From assembly GCF_026586805.1 (NCBI RefSeq), contig NZ_JAPFHA010000001.1:1-64000 (forward strand): a stretch of DNA of 64,000 nucleotides, in the 5' to 3' direction. Origin of the DNA: Niveibacterium sp. 24ML (GTDB taxonomy: Bacteria > Pseudomonadota > Gammaproteobacteria > Burkholderiales > Rhodocyclaceae). The stretch's first letter is position 1. Every line of letters starts with the position of its first letter. Under the pieces are notes generated by a model. It saw only the letters and a program-made list of their open reading frames with translations, had not been told where the DNA came from and did not search any database. Shown piece by piece: positions 46,552 through 55,642 of this stretch. A program made the position numbers and the translations under genes.

Positions 46552-46769
46552 GCACAGCGCACAGCGCCCCACGCACCCTGCCGCTTGTTGGGGCTACGGC
46601 CGAACCTGCCGCCCGGGAGCGCGGGCTTTCACCACGGCTTGAACACTCAGCGCCAGGCTCGACGCTGGGCCGCGCGAACCAAGGCAAACGCACTACCCAC
46701 GCGCCCCGCTTCGCCGCCCCTTCCTGCGGCGCATCGCTGCATTGCTCCGCCGCAAACACCAGAAATAGT
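46552..46769. other. Intergenic stretch between the purine island and the efflux operon, no gene seen
   Basis: GC-rich for most of its length, with only short, unsupported reading frames. No clear terminator for the urate operon was found. The AT-rich last part leads into the TetR promoter. Confidence 0.4.
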
Positions 46770-46815
46770 TTGACCTTGCCCGCTCGCCATGCTTAATTAC
46801 TGACTGGTTAGTCAG
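46770..46815 (+). promoter_or_regulatory. Promoter and TetR-type operator of the efflux operon
   Basis: TTGACC (46770-46775), a 17-bp spacer and TTAATT (46793-46798) form a good sigma-70 promoter. The perfect inverted repeat CTGACT-GGTT-AGTCAG (46800-46815) covers the expected start site, the usual position for autorepression by a TetR protein. Confidence 0.65.
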
Positions 46816-46864
46816 AAAGCCGCGCTGCGGTGACGTTGTTTTGTCTGATTGAGAGACAAGAACC

Positions 46865-47524
46865 TTGGTGCAAACAAGTCCATCCGTGATTGAGCCCGCC
46901 CGCCAGCGCCGCAAGAGTGCGCGGCCAGGCGAGCTTTCGGCTGCCGCGCTCGCGCTGTTTGTCGAGAAGGGCTTCGCGGCGACGCGGCTCGAAGAAATTG
47001 CCGCGCGCGCGGGGGTTTCGAAGGGCACGCTCTACCTTTACTTCGACAGCAAGGAAGCCCTGTTCACCGCTGCGATCCGAGACGGCATCGTGCCGCAGCT
47101 CGAAAGCGCGGCAGCCCGCATGAGTGCCCTGCAGGACGACCCGGAAGGCATGCTGCGCGAGATCCTCTCGGCCTGCTGGTCGCAGATCGGCTCGAGCGAA
47201 TTCGGCGGCATCCCGAAAGTGATGATCGCCGAGGCGAAGAACTTCCCCGAGGTTGCGCGCTTCTACTACGAGCATGTGATCGTGCCCGGCCGCCTGCTGG
47301 TGGAACGCGCCATCAAACGTGGCATCGAGACCGGCGTATTCCGCGAAGTCGATGTGGAGCTGACGGCATCGCTGTTCTTTGCGCCGGCGATGCATCTTTC
47401 GGTGTGGAAGCATTCGCTCGCCTTCTGCGAGGTATGCCAGCAAGACCCGGAAGGCTTTCTCGACAATTTTCTTGAGATCTTCTTGCGCGGCCTTCGCGCG
47501 CCCCGACAAGGAACCCCCGAATGA
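46865..47524 (+). CDS. TetR/AcrR-family transcriptional repressor (219 aa)
   Basis: Helix-turn-helix at about 25-65 (ALFVEKGFAATRLEEIAARA; VSKGTLYLYFDSKEALF) and a variable ligand domain. The start is either TTG at 46865 or GTG at 46868; neither has a strong ribosome-binding site. It heads an operon with the RND adaptor and pump and is linked to the adaptor by an ATGA overlap, so it most likely senses a pump substrate and represses its own operon at the palindrome upstream. Confidence 0.9.
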   Translation: MVQTSPSVIEPARQRRKSARPGELSAAALALFVEKGFAATRLEEIAARAGVSKGTLYLYFDSKEALFTAAIRDGIVPQLESAAARMSALQDDPEGMLREILSACWSQIGSSEFGGIPKVMIAEAKNFPEVARFYYEHVIVPGRLLVERAIKRGIETGVFREVDVELTASLFFAPAMHLSVWKHSLAFCEVCQQDPEGFLDNFLEIFLRGLRAPRQGTPE

Positions 47525-48618
47525 ACATCCGCCCCCTTCTGGCGCTTGCGTGCGCCGCTGGCCTGGCCCTTGCAGGCTGTTCCCGCGAGGCACCGCCGCC
47601 CGCCGAAGCGCGCACAGCCGTTGTGCGCACGGTCGGATCGACCGAGGCCCAGCAGCTGACTGTGTACGCCGGCGAGGTGCGCGCACGGCATGAGTCGGAT
47701 CTCGCGTTCCGTATCGCCGGCAAGGTGATAGAACGCCCCGCTGCACTAGGCGCGAAGGTCAAGAAGGGCGAACTGCTGGCGCGGATCGACCCGCAGGACG
47801 TCGAAGCCAACGCCGAAGCCGCCAAGGCGCAGGTCGTGGCGGCGTCTTCAGACCTGGCGCTGGCCAAGGCGGAGTTCGATCGCAGCAAGGCGCTGGCCGA
47901 ACAGCAGTTCGTCAGCGGCTCGGTAGTCGATCAGCGGCGCGCGGCCTTGCTGGCCGCCCAAGCACGCTTGCAGCAGGCCCGCTCGCAATCGGAAATTGCA
48001 AGCAATCAGGCCAGCTATGCGCGCCTGGTCGCGGATCGCGACGGCACGGTCACCGCCACGCCGGTGGATGCCGGGCAGGTTGTCGCAGCGGGGCAGGCCG
48101 TGGTGCGGCTGGCCGCATCGAACGAACGCGAAGTGCAGATCTTCATTCCGGAAAAGCGCCTGGCCGGCACCGCCGTCGGCGCCGCTGTGCTTGTGAGCCC
48201 CTGGGCCGACAAGGGCAAGGTGTTCGATGGCGTGGTACGTGAAGTGGCCTCTGCCGCCGATGTAGCGACCCGCACCTACGCGGTCCGCATCGCGGTACCC
48301 AAAGCTGATGAGGCCTTGTCGCTCGGTTCAACCGCCGCGGTGGTATTCCCCTCGGCAGGCAAGCCGGCAATCGTGCTGCCGCATGGCGCAATCGTGCAGA
48401 ACGAAGGGCAGGCCAAGGTCTGGGTGGTCGGCAGTGACAACACGCTGAGCGCGCGCGCCGTCAAGCTGGGCGCCTACCGCGAAGACGGCGCCCTGATCGA
48501 AAGCGGCCTTGCCAATGGCGATCGGGTGATCGTCGCTGGTGCGCACCGCCTTGCCGCCGGCGACAAGATCAAGCCGGTGGCCGAACCCACGCCGGTGGCA
48601 CTGGACATCAAGCGATGA
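47521..48618 (+). CDS. RND efflux periplasmic adaptor lipoprotein (365 aa)
   Basis: Membrane-fusion protein bridging the RND pump and a TolC-type channel. Lipobox LALAGC gives Cys at about residue 20. A lipoyl-like half-motif (RIAGKVIERPAALGAKVKKG; ELLARIDPQD) flanks a coiled-coil hairpin (about 95-165, Ala/Glu/Gln-rich). The second half-motif follows as ASYARLVADRDGTVTATPVD, then beta-barrel domains. ATGA overlaps with both neighbours. Confidence 0.92.
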   Translation: MNIRPLLALACAAGLALAGCSREAPPPAEARTAVVRTVGSTEAQQLTVYAGEVRARHESDLAFRIAGKVIERPAALGAKVKKGELLARIDPQDVEANAEAAKAQVVAASSDLALAKAEFDRSKALAEQQFVSGSVVDQRRAALLAAQARLQQARSQSEIASNQASYARLVADRDGTVTATPVDAGQVVAAGQAVVRLAASNEREVQIFIPEKRLAGTAVGAAVLVSPWADKGKVFDGVVREVASAADVATRTYAVRIAVPKADEALSLGSTAAVVFPSAGKPAIVLPHGAIVQNEGQAKVWVVGSDNTLSARAVKLGAYREDGALIESGLANGDRVIVAGAHRLAAGDKIKPVAEPTPVALDIKR

Positions 48619-51600
48619 AGCACTTCAACCTCTCTGATTGGGGGCTGCGCCATCAGGCGCTGGTGCTCTACCTGATGGTCGTGCTGACCGTCGTGGGGGC
48701 GTTCGCTTACACCAAGCTGGGGCAATCCGAAGACCCGCCTTTCACCTTCAAGGTGATGGTGGTGCGCGCGAACTGGCCGGGCGCCAGCGCGCAGGAAGTT
48801 GAACAGCAGGTCACCGACAAGCTGGAGAAGAAGATCCAGGAACTGGGCGCGACCGAGTTCATGCGCAGCTACTCCAAGCCGGGCGAATCGCTGATCTTCC
48901 TGATCTTCAAGGATTCAACCTCTTCCACCAAGCTACCCGATCTGTTCTACCAGGTCCGCAAACGCATCGGCGATATCCGCTACACCCTGCCTGCCGGCGT
49001 TCAGGGCCCCTACTTCAACGACGAGTTCGGCGACACCTTCGGCAACATCTTCGCGCTGGTCGGCGAAGGGCTTTCCTACGCTGACCTGAAGCGCTACGGC
49101 GACTCGATTCGCGGCGAACTGCTCAAGGTGCCCGATGTCTCGAAGGTCGAGTTCTTCGGCGAGCAGGAGCAGCGCGTCTACATCGAGCTCTCCAACCTCA
49201 AGCTCGCCACGCTGGGCCTGGACATCCGCACCGTGATGGATGCCATCGTCGGGCAGAACGCCAAGGCCGCGGCCGGTTTCTACGAGCTGGAGGATGAACG
49301 CATCTTCCTGCGCCCCGGCGGCCAGTTCGAGAACCTCGACACAATCCGCGAATTGCCGATCCGCGCCGGCGGGCGCAGCTTCCGCCTGGGCGACGTTGCC
49401 GAGGTCAAGCGCAGCTACGTCGAACCGCCGCGCGACAAGATGCGCTTCATGGGTCACGAGGCCTTCGGCATCGGCGTGTCGATGCGCGCAGGTGGCGACA
49501 TCATCGAACTGGGGAGGCGTCTTGATGAAGCCGTCCGCAAGATCGACGCCCAGTTGCCGGCAGGGGTGCGGCTCGAACGCGTGGCAGACCAACCCAATGC
49601 GGTATCGCGCGGCGTGCAGGAGTTCGTGCGCTCGCTGACCGAAGCCGTCCTGATCGTGCTGGCGGTCAGCCTGATCTCGCTTGGGCTGCGCACCGGCATC
49701 GTGGTCGCGATCTCGATCCCGGTGGTGCTGGCAATCACCTTCGTTGCCATGCATCAGTTCGGGATCGGCCTGCACAAGATCTCGCTCGGCGCGCTGATCA
49801 TCGCGCTGGGCCTGCTGGTTGACGACGCCATCATCGCCGTCGAAATGATGGCAACCAAGATGGAACAAGGCTGGGATCGCGCCAAGGCCGCCAGCTTCGC
49901 CTACACATCCACCGCCATGCCGATGCTCTCCGGCACGCTGGTCACTGCAGCCGGCTTTCTGCCAATCGCCACCGCCCAATCGAGCACCGGCGAGTACACC
50001 CGCTCGATCTTCCAGGTGACGGTGATCGCGCTGCTCGTATCCTGGGTGGCCGCAGTGCTGTTTGTGCCCTACATCGGCTATCACCTGCTGCCCGACGTAC
50101 ACGCGTCACACGACAAGCCCAATCTGCTGCAACGCTGGCTTGCGCGTTTTGCGCCGCAGCTTGCCGCGCGCCTGCGCGAACGCGCTGCGCAACGCCATGG
50201 CGTGCATGGCGAAGATGCAATCTACCACTCCGGCTTCTACCGCCGCTTCCGCAGCACGGTGGAGTGGTGCGTGCGCTTTCGCTGGATCACGATTGGCGGC
50301 ACGCTGGCAACCTTCGTCGTCTCGATCTGGGGCTTCCAGTTCGTCCCGCAACAGTTCTTCCCCAGCTCGACCCGCCCTGAACTCCTGATCGACTTGCGCC
50401 TCGCGCAAGGCGCCTCGTTCCACGCCACCGAGAACGCGGTCAAGCGCCTCGAGGCAGTGCTCGAAAAAGAGCCCGGCATCGAAAACTACGTCGCGTATGT
50501 GGGCACCGGCAGCCCCCGCTTCTACCTGCCACTCGACCAGCAGTTGCCGCAGGCGAACTTCGCGCAGTTTGTCGTGCTCACCAAAGGCACGGTCGAGCGT
50601 GAAGCCTTGCGCGCCAAGATGATCAAGCTCTTCGAACGCGATTTCAGCGAGTTGAGCGCAACGATCAACCGGCTCGAAAACGGCCCGCCGGTCGGCTTTC
50701 CGGTGCAGTACCGCGTGAGCGGGCCGGACCATGCCGTATCGCACCGGATCGCCGACGAGCTGGTGAAGGTGGTCGCACGCAACCCGCATCTGTCGAACGT
50801 TCAGAAAGACTGGAACGAAGCCTCCAAGGTCGTGAAGGTTCACGTCGATGCCGAAAAGGCGCGGCTGCTGGGTGTATCGGTGCAGGACGTGGCGAACTTC
50901 CTCAACACCTCGGTGAACGGGCAGAACATCACCGAATTCCGTGAAGGCATCGAAACCATCCAGGTCACGCTGCGCGGCGCGCCGGAAGAGCGCCGCCATC
51001 TATCGCTGCTGTCGGAACTGACGCTGCCCACCGGTAGCGGCCGCGGCGTTCCGCTGACCCAGATCGCAACCCTCGAATACGCCTTCGAACCCGGCGTGAT
51101 CTGGCGCCGTGACCGCGTGCCGACGGTCTCCGTGCGCGCGACGCTGTATGGCAGCACCCAACCGGCCACCGTGACCGCACAGTTGGCGCCCGAAATCGCC
51201 AAGATGCAGGCGAAGCTGCCACTCGGTTACCACATCGACATCGGCGGCGCGGTCGAGGAAAGCGCGAAAGGCGGCGCATCGGTGGCCGCCGGCATGCCGC
51301 TGTTCCTGATCGTGGTGCTCACGGTGCTGATGATCCAGCTGCAGAGCTTTTCGCGCGTCGCGATGGTGGTGCTTACCGCGCCGCTGGGCATGATCGGGGT
51401 CACGCTCTTCCTGCTGCTCTTCAATCAGCCCTTCGGTTTCGTGGCCATGCTGGGCACCATCGCCCTGTCGGGCATGATCATGCGCAACTCGGTCATCCTG
51501 GTCGACCAGATCCGGCAAGACCTGCAAGGCGGGCGTACCCCGTGGGAGGCGGTCATCGAATCAACCGTGCGCCGCTTCCGCCCGATCATGCTCACTGCCG

Positions 51601-51758
51601 CCGCCGCGATTCTCGCCATGATTCCGCTCACCCGCAGCGCGTTCTTCGGGCCGATGGCCGTGGCAATCATGGGCGGGCTGACGGTGGCAACCGTGCTGAC
51701 CCTGCTCTTCCTGCCGGCGCTCTACGCCGCCTGGTACCGCATCCGGCCGCCGGCATGA
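48615..51758 (+). CDS. RND efflux transporter permease (1047 aa)
   Basis: Inner membrane proton-driven pump of the AcrB/HAE-related superfamily, normal length. The TM4 proton-relay acidic pair is in LGLLVDDAIIAVEMMATKME (about 400). There is duplicated topology with two large periplasmic loops and terminal ALSGMIMRNSVILVDQIRQD. It pairs with the lipoprotein adaptor; a TolC-family channel lies three genes downstream. Substrate specificity cannot be read from sequence. Confidence 0.93.
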   Translation: MKHFNLSDWGLRHQALVLYLMVVLTVVGAFAYTKLGQSEDPPFTFKVMVVRANWPGASAQEVEQQVTDKLEKKIQELGATEFMRSYSKPGESLIFLIFKDSTSSTKLPDLFYQVRKRIGDIRYTLPAGVQGPYFNDEFGDTFGNIFALVGEGLSYADLKRYGDSIRGELLKVPDVSKVEFFGEQEQRVYIELSNLKLATLGLDIRTVMDAIVGQNAKAAAGFYELEDERIFLRPGGQFENLDTIRELPIRAGGRSFRLGDVAEVKRSYVEPPRDKMRFMGHEAFGIGVSMRAGGDIIELGRRLDEAVRKIDAQLPAGVRLERVADQPNAVSRGVQEFVRSLTEAVLIVLAVSLISLGLRTGIVVAISIPVVLAITFVAMHQFGIGLHKISLGALIIALGLLVDDAIIAVEMMATKMEQGWDRAKAASFAYTSTAMPMLSGTLVTAAGFLPIATAQSSTGEYTRSIFQVTVIALLVSWVAAVLFVPYIGYHLLPDVHASHDKPNLLQRWLARFAPQLAARLRERAAQRHGVHGEDAIYHSGFYRRFRSTVEWCVRFRWITIGGTLATFVVSIWGFQFVPQQFFPSSTRPELLIDLRLAQGASFHATENAVKRLEAVLEKEPGIENYVAYVGTGSPRFYLPLDQQLPQANFAQFVVLTKGTVEREALRAKMIKLFERDFSELSATINRLENGPPVGFPVQYRVSGPDHAVSHRIADELVKVVARNPHLSNVQKDWNEASKVVKVHVDAEKARLLGVSVQDVANFLNTSVNGQNITEFREGIETIQVTLRGAPEERRHLSLLSELTLPTGSGRGVPLTQIATLEYAFEPGVIWRRDRVPTVSVRATLYGSTQPATVTAQLAPEIAKMQAKLPLGYHIDIGGAVEESAKGGASVAAGMPLFLIVVLTVLMIQLQSFSRVAMVVLTAPLGMIGVTLFLLLFNQPFGFVAMLGTIALSGMIMRNSVILVDQIRQDLQGGRTPWEAVIESTVRRFRPIMLTAAAAILAMIPLTRSAFFGPMAVAIMGGLTVATVLTLLFLPALYAAWYRIRPPA

Positions 51759-51889
51759 AGCTCACGCCGGGCATGTATCAAATGCCCACATCGCTACCAA
51801 ACGTTACACAGGGCGGCCCTGCAAGCCCCGCCTGGGCTAGAATTGCCGCCTTAACGCATTGATTTCAAGGCATTGTCGAGGAGCAAGAA

Positions 51890-52540
51890 ATGGATTTCGA
51901 GCAAGCGCGCTTCAACATGGTTGAACAGCAGATCCGCCCTTGGGACGTCCTGGACCTGGACGTGCTTGAGACGCTGATGGCGACCAAGCGCGAACAGTTT
52001 GTCCCCGAAGCGCATCGCACGCTTGCCTTCGCCGACATCGCAATCCCCCTGCCGGGCGGCGCATCCATGCTCGAACCCAAGCTCGAAGCCAAAGTCCTGC
52101 AGGCGGTCGCACCGAAGAAGACCGACAAGGTACTTGAGATCGGCGCCGGCTCCGGCTACATGGCAGCCCTGCTGGCCGCACGCGCCGACTGGGTCCGCTC
52201 GATCGAGATCGACCCGGCCATCGCCAGTTTTGCCGCAGCGAACCTGGCCCGCGCCGGGGTCGAGAACGTCATCGTCGAAGAAGGTGATGGCGCCGCCGGC
52301 TGGCCTGAACGCGGCCCCTACGATGTGATCGTCGTCTCTGCCGGGCTCAGCGCCATCCCCGCCGAAATGCTGGCGCAACTCAAGCGTGGCGGACGTTTGT
52401 TTGCCTTTGTTGGCGCAGCACCGGTGATGTCCGGCCGACTCGTCACCTGCACGGGCGAAGGGCAGTACCGCACCGAAGACTTGTTCGAAACCCTGGTGCC
52501 GATGCTCAAGACGCGGACCGAACCGGCCTTTACCTTCTGA
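51890..52540 (+). CDS. pcm: Protein-L-isoaspartate O-methyltransferase family protein (216 aa)
   Basis: SAM-dependent methyltransferase with motif I VLEIGAGSGYMAALLA (about 83-98), acidic post-I SIEIDPAIASFA and the PIMT-type GRLFAFVG strand. The N-terminal MVEQQIRPWDVLDLDVLETL and REQFVP match PIMT proteins. It may repair isoaspartyl residues; this pcm-rhodanese-tolC variant is a diverged paralogue, so substrate is less certain than the fold. A GAGGAG site precedes the start, and TAGAAT at 51838-51843 could be its -10. Its stop overlaps the rhodanese start by 1 bp. Confidence 0.82.
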   Translation: MDFEQARFNMVEQQIRPWDVLDLDVLETLMATKREQFVPEAHRTLAFADIAIPLPGGASMLEPKLEAKVLQAVAPKKTDKVLEIGAGSGYMAALLAARADWVRSIEIDPAIASFAAANLARAGVENVIVEEGDGAAGWPERGPYDVIVVSAGLSAIPAEMLAQLKRGGRLFAFVGAAPVMSGRLVTCTGEGQYRTEDLFETLVPMLKTRTEPAFTF

Positions 52541-52863
52541 TGCAGAACCTTTCGCCCCGCGATCTGGCGGCCTGGCTGGCCGACGAGAGCCGCGTCAAGC
52601 CCCGTTTGCTTGACGTGCGCGAAGCCTGGGAATTCGAACGGTGCAAGATTGCCGGCTCGCAGCTGATGCCCATGGCCAGCGTGCCGCTCCGCGCCGAGGA
52701 ACTGGACCCGGACGAGCCAACCGTGGTCATCTGCCACCACGGCGGCCGCAGCATGCAAGTTGCCTTTTTCCTTGAACGGCATGGATTGACCCAGGTGTTC
52801 AACCTTGCAGGCGGCGTCGCCGGCTGGGCCGAGCAGGTCGACCCGACCATGCCCCGATACTGA
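52540..52863 (+). CDS. Single-domain rhodanese-like sulfurtransferase (107 aa)
   Basis: Small rhodanese with the catalytic loop VVICHHGGRSMQVAFFL, where Cys is the persulfide residue, and the RLLDVREAWEFERCKIAGSQ opening typical of GlpE/PspE-like domains. It may carry sulfur or act in thiol redox. It is translationally coupled to pcm and followed 14 bp later by the tolC-type gene. Confidence 0.88.
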   Translation: MQNLSPRDLAAWLADESRVKPRLLDVREAWEFERCKIAGSQLMPMASVPLRAEELDPDEPTVVICHHGGRSMQVAFFLERHGLTQVFNLAGGVAGWAEQVDPTMPRY

Positions 52864-52877
52864 CGGAGTAACGATTC

Positions 52878-54332
52878 ATGAAGCGAGTGCTCAGCATTGC
52901 AATTGCGAGCCTGTTTGCCGGCGCCGCCCACTCGGCCGACCTGATGCAGGCCTATCGCGATGCGCTCAACAATGACGCGCAATATGCCGCCGCACGCTCG
53001 GCCGCCGAGGCCGGCCAGGAACGCAAGGCACAGGGCCTCGCCGGCCTGCTGCCGCAGATCGGCGCCTCTGCCGGTTCGGAATACAACGACACCAGCCGCG
53101 ATCTTCCCAAGCCGGAAATCTCTGGCCGCTACAACAGCAACCACTGGGGCGTGCAGATGACCCAGCCGGTGTTCCGCCTGCAGAACTGGATCCAGTACCA
53201 GCAGGGCAGCCTCTCGGCCGGCATTGCGGAACTGCAGGCCAAGAGCGCGCAACAGGACCTGATCCTGCGGGTCGCCACCGCTTACTTCGATCTGCTCAAC
53301 GCGCAGGAAACCCTGGCCAGCATCGAAGCGCAGAAGGCCGCCAACGCGCAACAGCTTGAACTGGCCAAGAAGAGCTTCGAAGTCGGCACCACCACCATTA
53401 CCGACGTGCACGAAGCACAGTCGCGCTTTGACCTTGCCGTGGCGCGTGAAGCTGCCACCCGCGCCGATGTCGCGATCAAGAAGCAGGCGCTGCAGCAGAT
53501 CACCGGCAAGGATCAGGGCCCGCTCGCGCCATTGCGCGAAGGCGTGCGCTTTGACCAGCCACAGCCCAACGACATCAACCAGTGGGTCACCTCGGCCACC
53601 GAAGGCAACTTGGGCACCCAGCAAGCACAACTGGCCGCCGAGATTGCCGACCGCGAAGTCTCGCGCTCGCGCTCGGGCCACCTGCCCACCGCCGATGTCG
53701 TTGCCAAGTACGGCTACAACCATACCGGCGCGCTGGGCGACATCATCGCGACCGAAGCCAAGACGAACTCCGGCTCGATCGGGGTGCAGATCAACGTGCC
53801 GATCTTCGAGGGCGGCTACACGCAATCGAAGGTCCGCGAGTCGATCGCCCTGCGCGACAAGGCGCGCTCGGATCTGGAATACGCGCGTCGCAGCGCATCG
53901 CTGGGGGCGCAGCAAGCCTTCCTGGGTGTGAGCAGCGGCATCGCACAGGTGGCCGGCTATGAAGCCGCACTGGTGTCGTCGCGCAGCGCTGTCGAGTCCA
54001 ACAAGCTGGGCTACCAGGTCGGCGTGCGGATCAACATCGACGTGCTCAACGCCGAGCTGCAGTATTACGAAACCTTCCGCCAGCTCGCGCGCGCCCGTTA
54101 CGACACCGCCATCGCCCAGTTGCGCCTGAAGAACGCCGCGGGCACGCTCAGCGAAGAAGACGTGCAGACAATCAACGGCCTGCTGGACCCGGCCGCAGCC
54201 GGCCGCCCGATCGTCGTCCCTTCGACCAATCCGCCGCCGCTCGAAAAGAGCACCCCAGGCAAGGCGGAGCCGAAGAAGGTTGAACCCAAGAAAGTCGAAC
54301 TTGCCCCGGCAAGCAAGAACGGCAAGAAGTAA
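52878..54332 (+). CDS. tolC: TolC-family outer membrane efflux channel (484 aa)
   Basis: Signal peptide (VLSIAIASLFAGAAHSA) and then the OEP-domain duplication. DLMQAYRDALNNDAQYAAAR and the long coiled-coil segments (AQETLASIEAQKAANAQQLE; FEVGTTTITDVHEAQSRFD) are strongly TolC-like, as is VGVRINIDVLNAELQ in the second half. The C-terminus is Lys/Pro-rich (KAEPKKVEPKKVE), as in many betaproteobacterial homologues. It probably serves the RND pump encoded upstream and other tripartite exporters. A strong terminator follows. Confidence 0.92.
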   Translation: MKRVLSIAIASLFAGAAHSADLMQAYRDALNNDAQYAAARSAAEAGQERKAQGLAGLLPQIGASAGSEYNDTSRDLPKPEISGRYNSNHWGVQMTQPVFRLQNWIQYQQGSLSAGIAELQAKSAQQDLILRVATAYFDLLNAQETLASIEAQKAANAQQLELAKKSFEVGTTTITDVHEAQSRFDLAVAREAATRADVAIKKQALQQITGKDQGPLAPLREGVRFDQPQPNDINQWVTSATEGNLGTQQAQLAAEIADREVSRSRSGHLPTADVVAKYGYNHTGALGDIIATEAKTNSGSIGVQINVPIFEGGYTQSKVRESIALRDKARSDLEYARRSASLGAQQAFLGVSSGIAQVAGYEAALVSSRSAVESNKLGYQVGVRINIDVLNAELQYYETFRQLARARYDTAIAQLRLKNAAGTLSEEDVQTINGLLDPAAAGRPIVVPSTNPPPLEKSTPGKAEPKKVEPKKVELAPASKNGKK

Positions 54333-54352
54333 GCCGCGCAAGCGTCAACGAG

Positions 54353-54378
54353 AAGGCCCCGCACTGCGGGGCCTTTTT
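54353..54378. terminator. Rho-independent terminator shared by tolC and waaA
   Basis: AAGGCCCCGCA/TGCGGGGCCTT stem with TTTTT on the plus strand, and A-rich sequence on the other side for the convergent waaA. The waaA stop codon lies at the edge of the T-run. Confidence 0.85.
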
Positions 54379-55642
54379 ACTGATGCGGGGCCAGCGTTTC
54401 GATCAAGCCCAGCGTGGCGGCAAGCGCGCCCTTGTGATGCTCGCTGAATGCCTGGCCCGCCGCGCCGATCGCACTGCGACGCGCTGCATCCTTGAGCAGA
54501 TCGACCGCAACACGCACCGCGGCATCCAGATCCGCGCAACGGATTGCCGCGCCCGCGTCAATCGCGTCGGCCGCCGCCTGCGCAAAGTTGAAGGTGTGCG
54601 GCCCCACCAGGGCCGGCACCCCCACCGCACAGGCTTCGATCAGGTTGTGCCCACCCAGCGGCGCCCAGCTCCCGCCCACGATCGCGACATCCGCGCTGGC
54701 GTAGTACGCGAACATCTCGCCCATGCTGTCGCCCAGCCACACCCGCGTGTCCGCATCGGGCATCCGCCCGCTGGAGCGGCGCGCCAGCGACAAGCCGCGC
54801 TGTTCAACCAGTTGCGCGATTTCGTCAAAGCGTTGTGGGTGTCGTGGCACCAGGATCAGCAAGACGTCTGGCGAAGCATGGCGGGCATATGCGTCCAGCA
54901 AGGGGCCCTCTTCGCCCGGCCGGGTGTTGCTGGCCACCACCACCGGCCGCGTGCCGATGGCGGCACGAAACGCCGCCCCCGCCGAGCGTTGCGCAGCCGG
55001 CGGGGAGATCTCGAACTTCAGGTTGCCGGTCACCGTGACCGGGCTTGCCCCCATGCTGCGCAGGCGCACCGCGTCGGCCTCGGTCTGCGCGCCGCACGCG
55101 GCAAGATCACCGAACACGGCGCGCGCGAAACCGCCCAGCCGCGCATAGCCGCGCGCGGATCGCGCCGACAGCCGCGCATTGGCCAGCAGCATCGGCACCG
55201 CTTCTCGCCGCGCACCGCGCAGCAGGTTTGGCCACACTTCGGTTTCCATCAGCACACCGAAGGCCGGCCGGAAGTGGCGCAAGAACCGGCGCACAGAGCC
55301 GGGCGTGTCGTAAGGCAGATAGGCGATGCACACGCGCGGATCCGCGCCGAACAGCTCATGCGCCGTGGCGCGGCCTGTCGGCGTCATTTGCGTCAGCAGC
55401 AGGCTGTGCTGGGGGTAGCGATCCAGCAGGGCACGCACCAGCGGCTGCGCGGCACGCGTCTCCCCCACCGATACCGCGTGCACCCACATCAGGCGCGCGG
55501 GCGCTTTCAGGCGATGCAGACCGATCCGCTCGCCCAGGTGATGCAGGTATTCGGGCTGCTTGCGGGCGCGCCACAACAAGCGCAGCACGATCAAGGGCGC
55601 AGCGACATACCATGCGGCGGAGTAAAGCCAGCGGCCGATCAT
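54377..55642 (-). CDS. waaA: 3-Deoxy-D-manno-octulosonic acid transferase
   Basis: Adds Kdo residues to lipid IVA at the inner membrane, joining the LPS core to lipid A. The 421-residue GT30 protein has an N-terminal membrane anchor (YSAAWYVAAPLIVLRLLW), MWVHAVSVGETRAAQPLVRA, then LLTQMTPTGRATA and the C-terminal WAPLGGHNLIEACAVGVP motif. The start at 55642 overlaps the waaC stop by 4 bp. Confidence 0.94.
   Translation of the reverse strand: MIGRWLYSAAWYVAAPLIVLRLLWRARKQPEYLHHLGERIGLHRLKAPARLMWVHAVSVGETRAAQPLVRALLDRYPQHSLLLTQMTPTGRATAHELFGADPRVCIAYLPYDTPGSVRRFLRHFRPAFGVLMETEVWPNLLRGARREAVPMLLANARLSARSARGYARLGGFARAVFGDLAACGAQTEADAVRLRSMGASPVTVTGNLKFEISPPAAQRSAGAAFRAAIGTRPVVVASNTRPGEEGPLLDAYARHASPDVLLILVPRHPQRFDEIAQLVEQRGLSLARRSSGRMPDADTRVWLGDSMGEMFAYYASADVAIVGGSWAPLGGHNLIEACAVGVPALVGPHTFNFAQAAADAIDAGAAIRCADLDAAVRVAVDLLKDAARRSAIGAAGQAFSEHHKGALAATLGLIETLAPHQ

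Noticed and set aside
46585-46773. 62-codon plus-strand open frame between allA and the TetR gene
   Set aside because: No ribosome-binding site, Pro/Arg/Ala-rich composition, and it runs into the TetR promoter.
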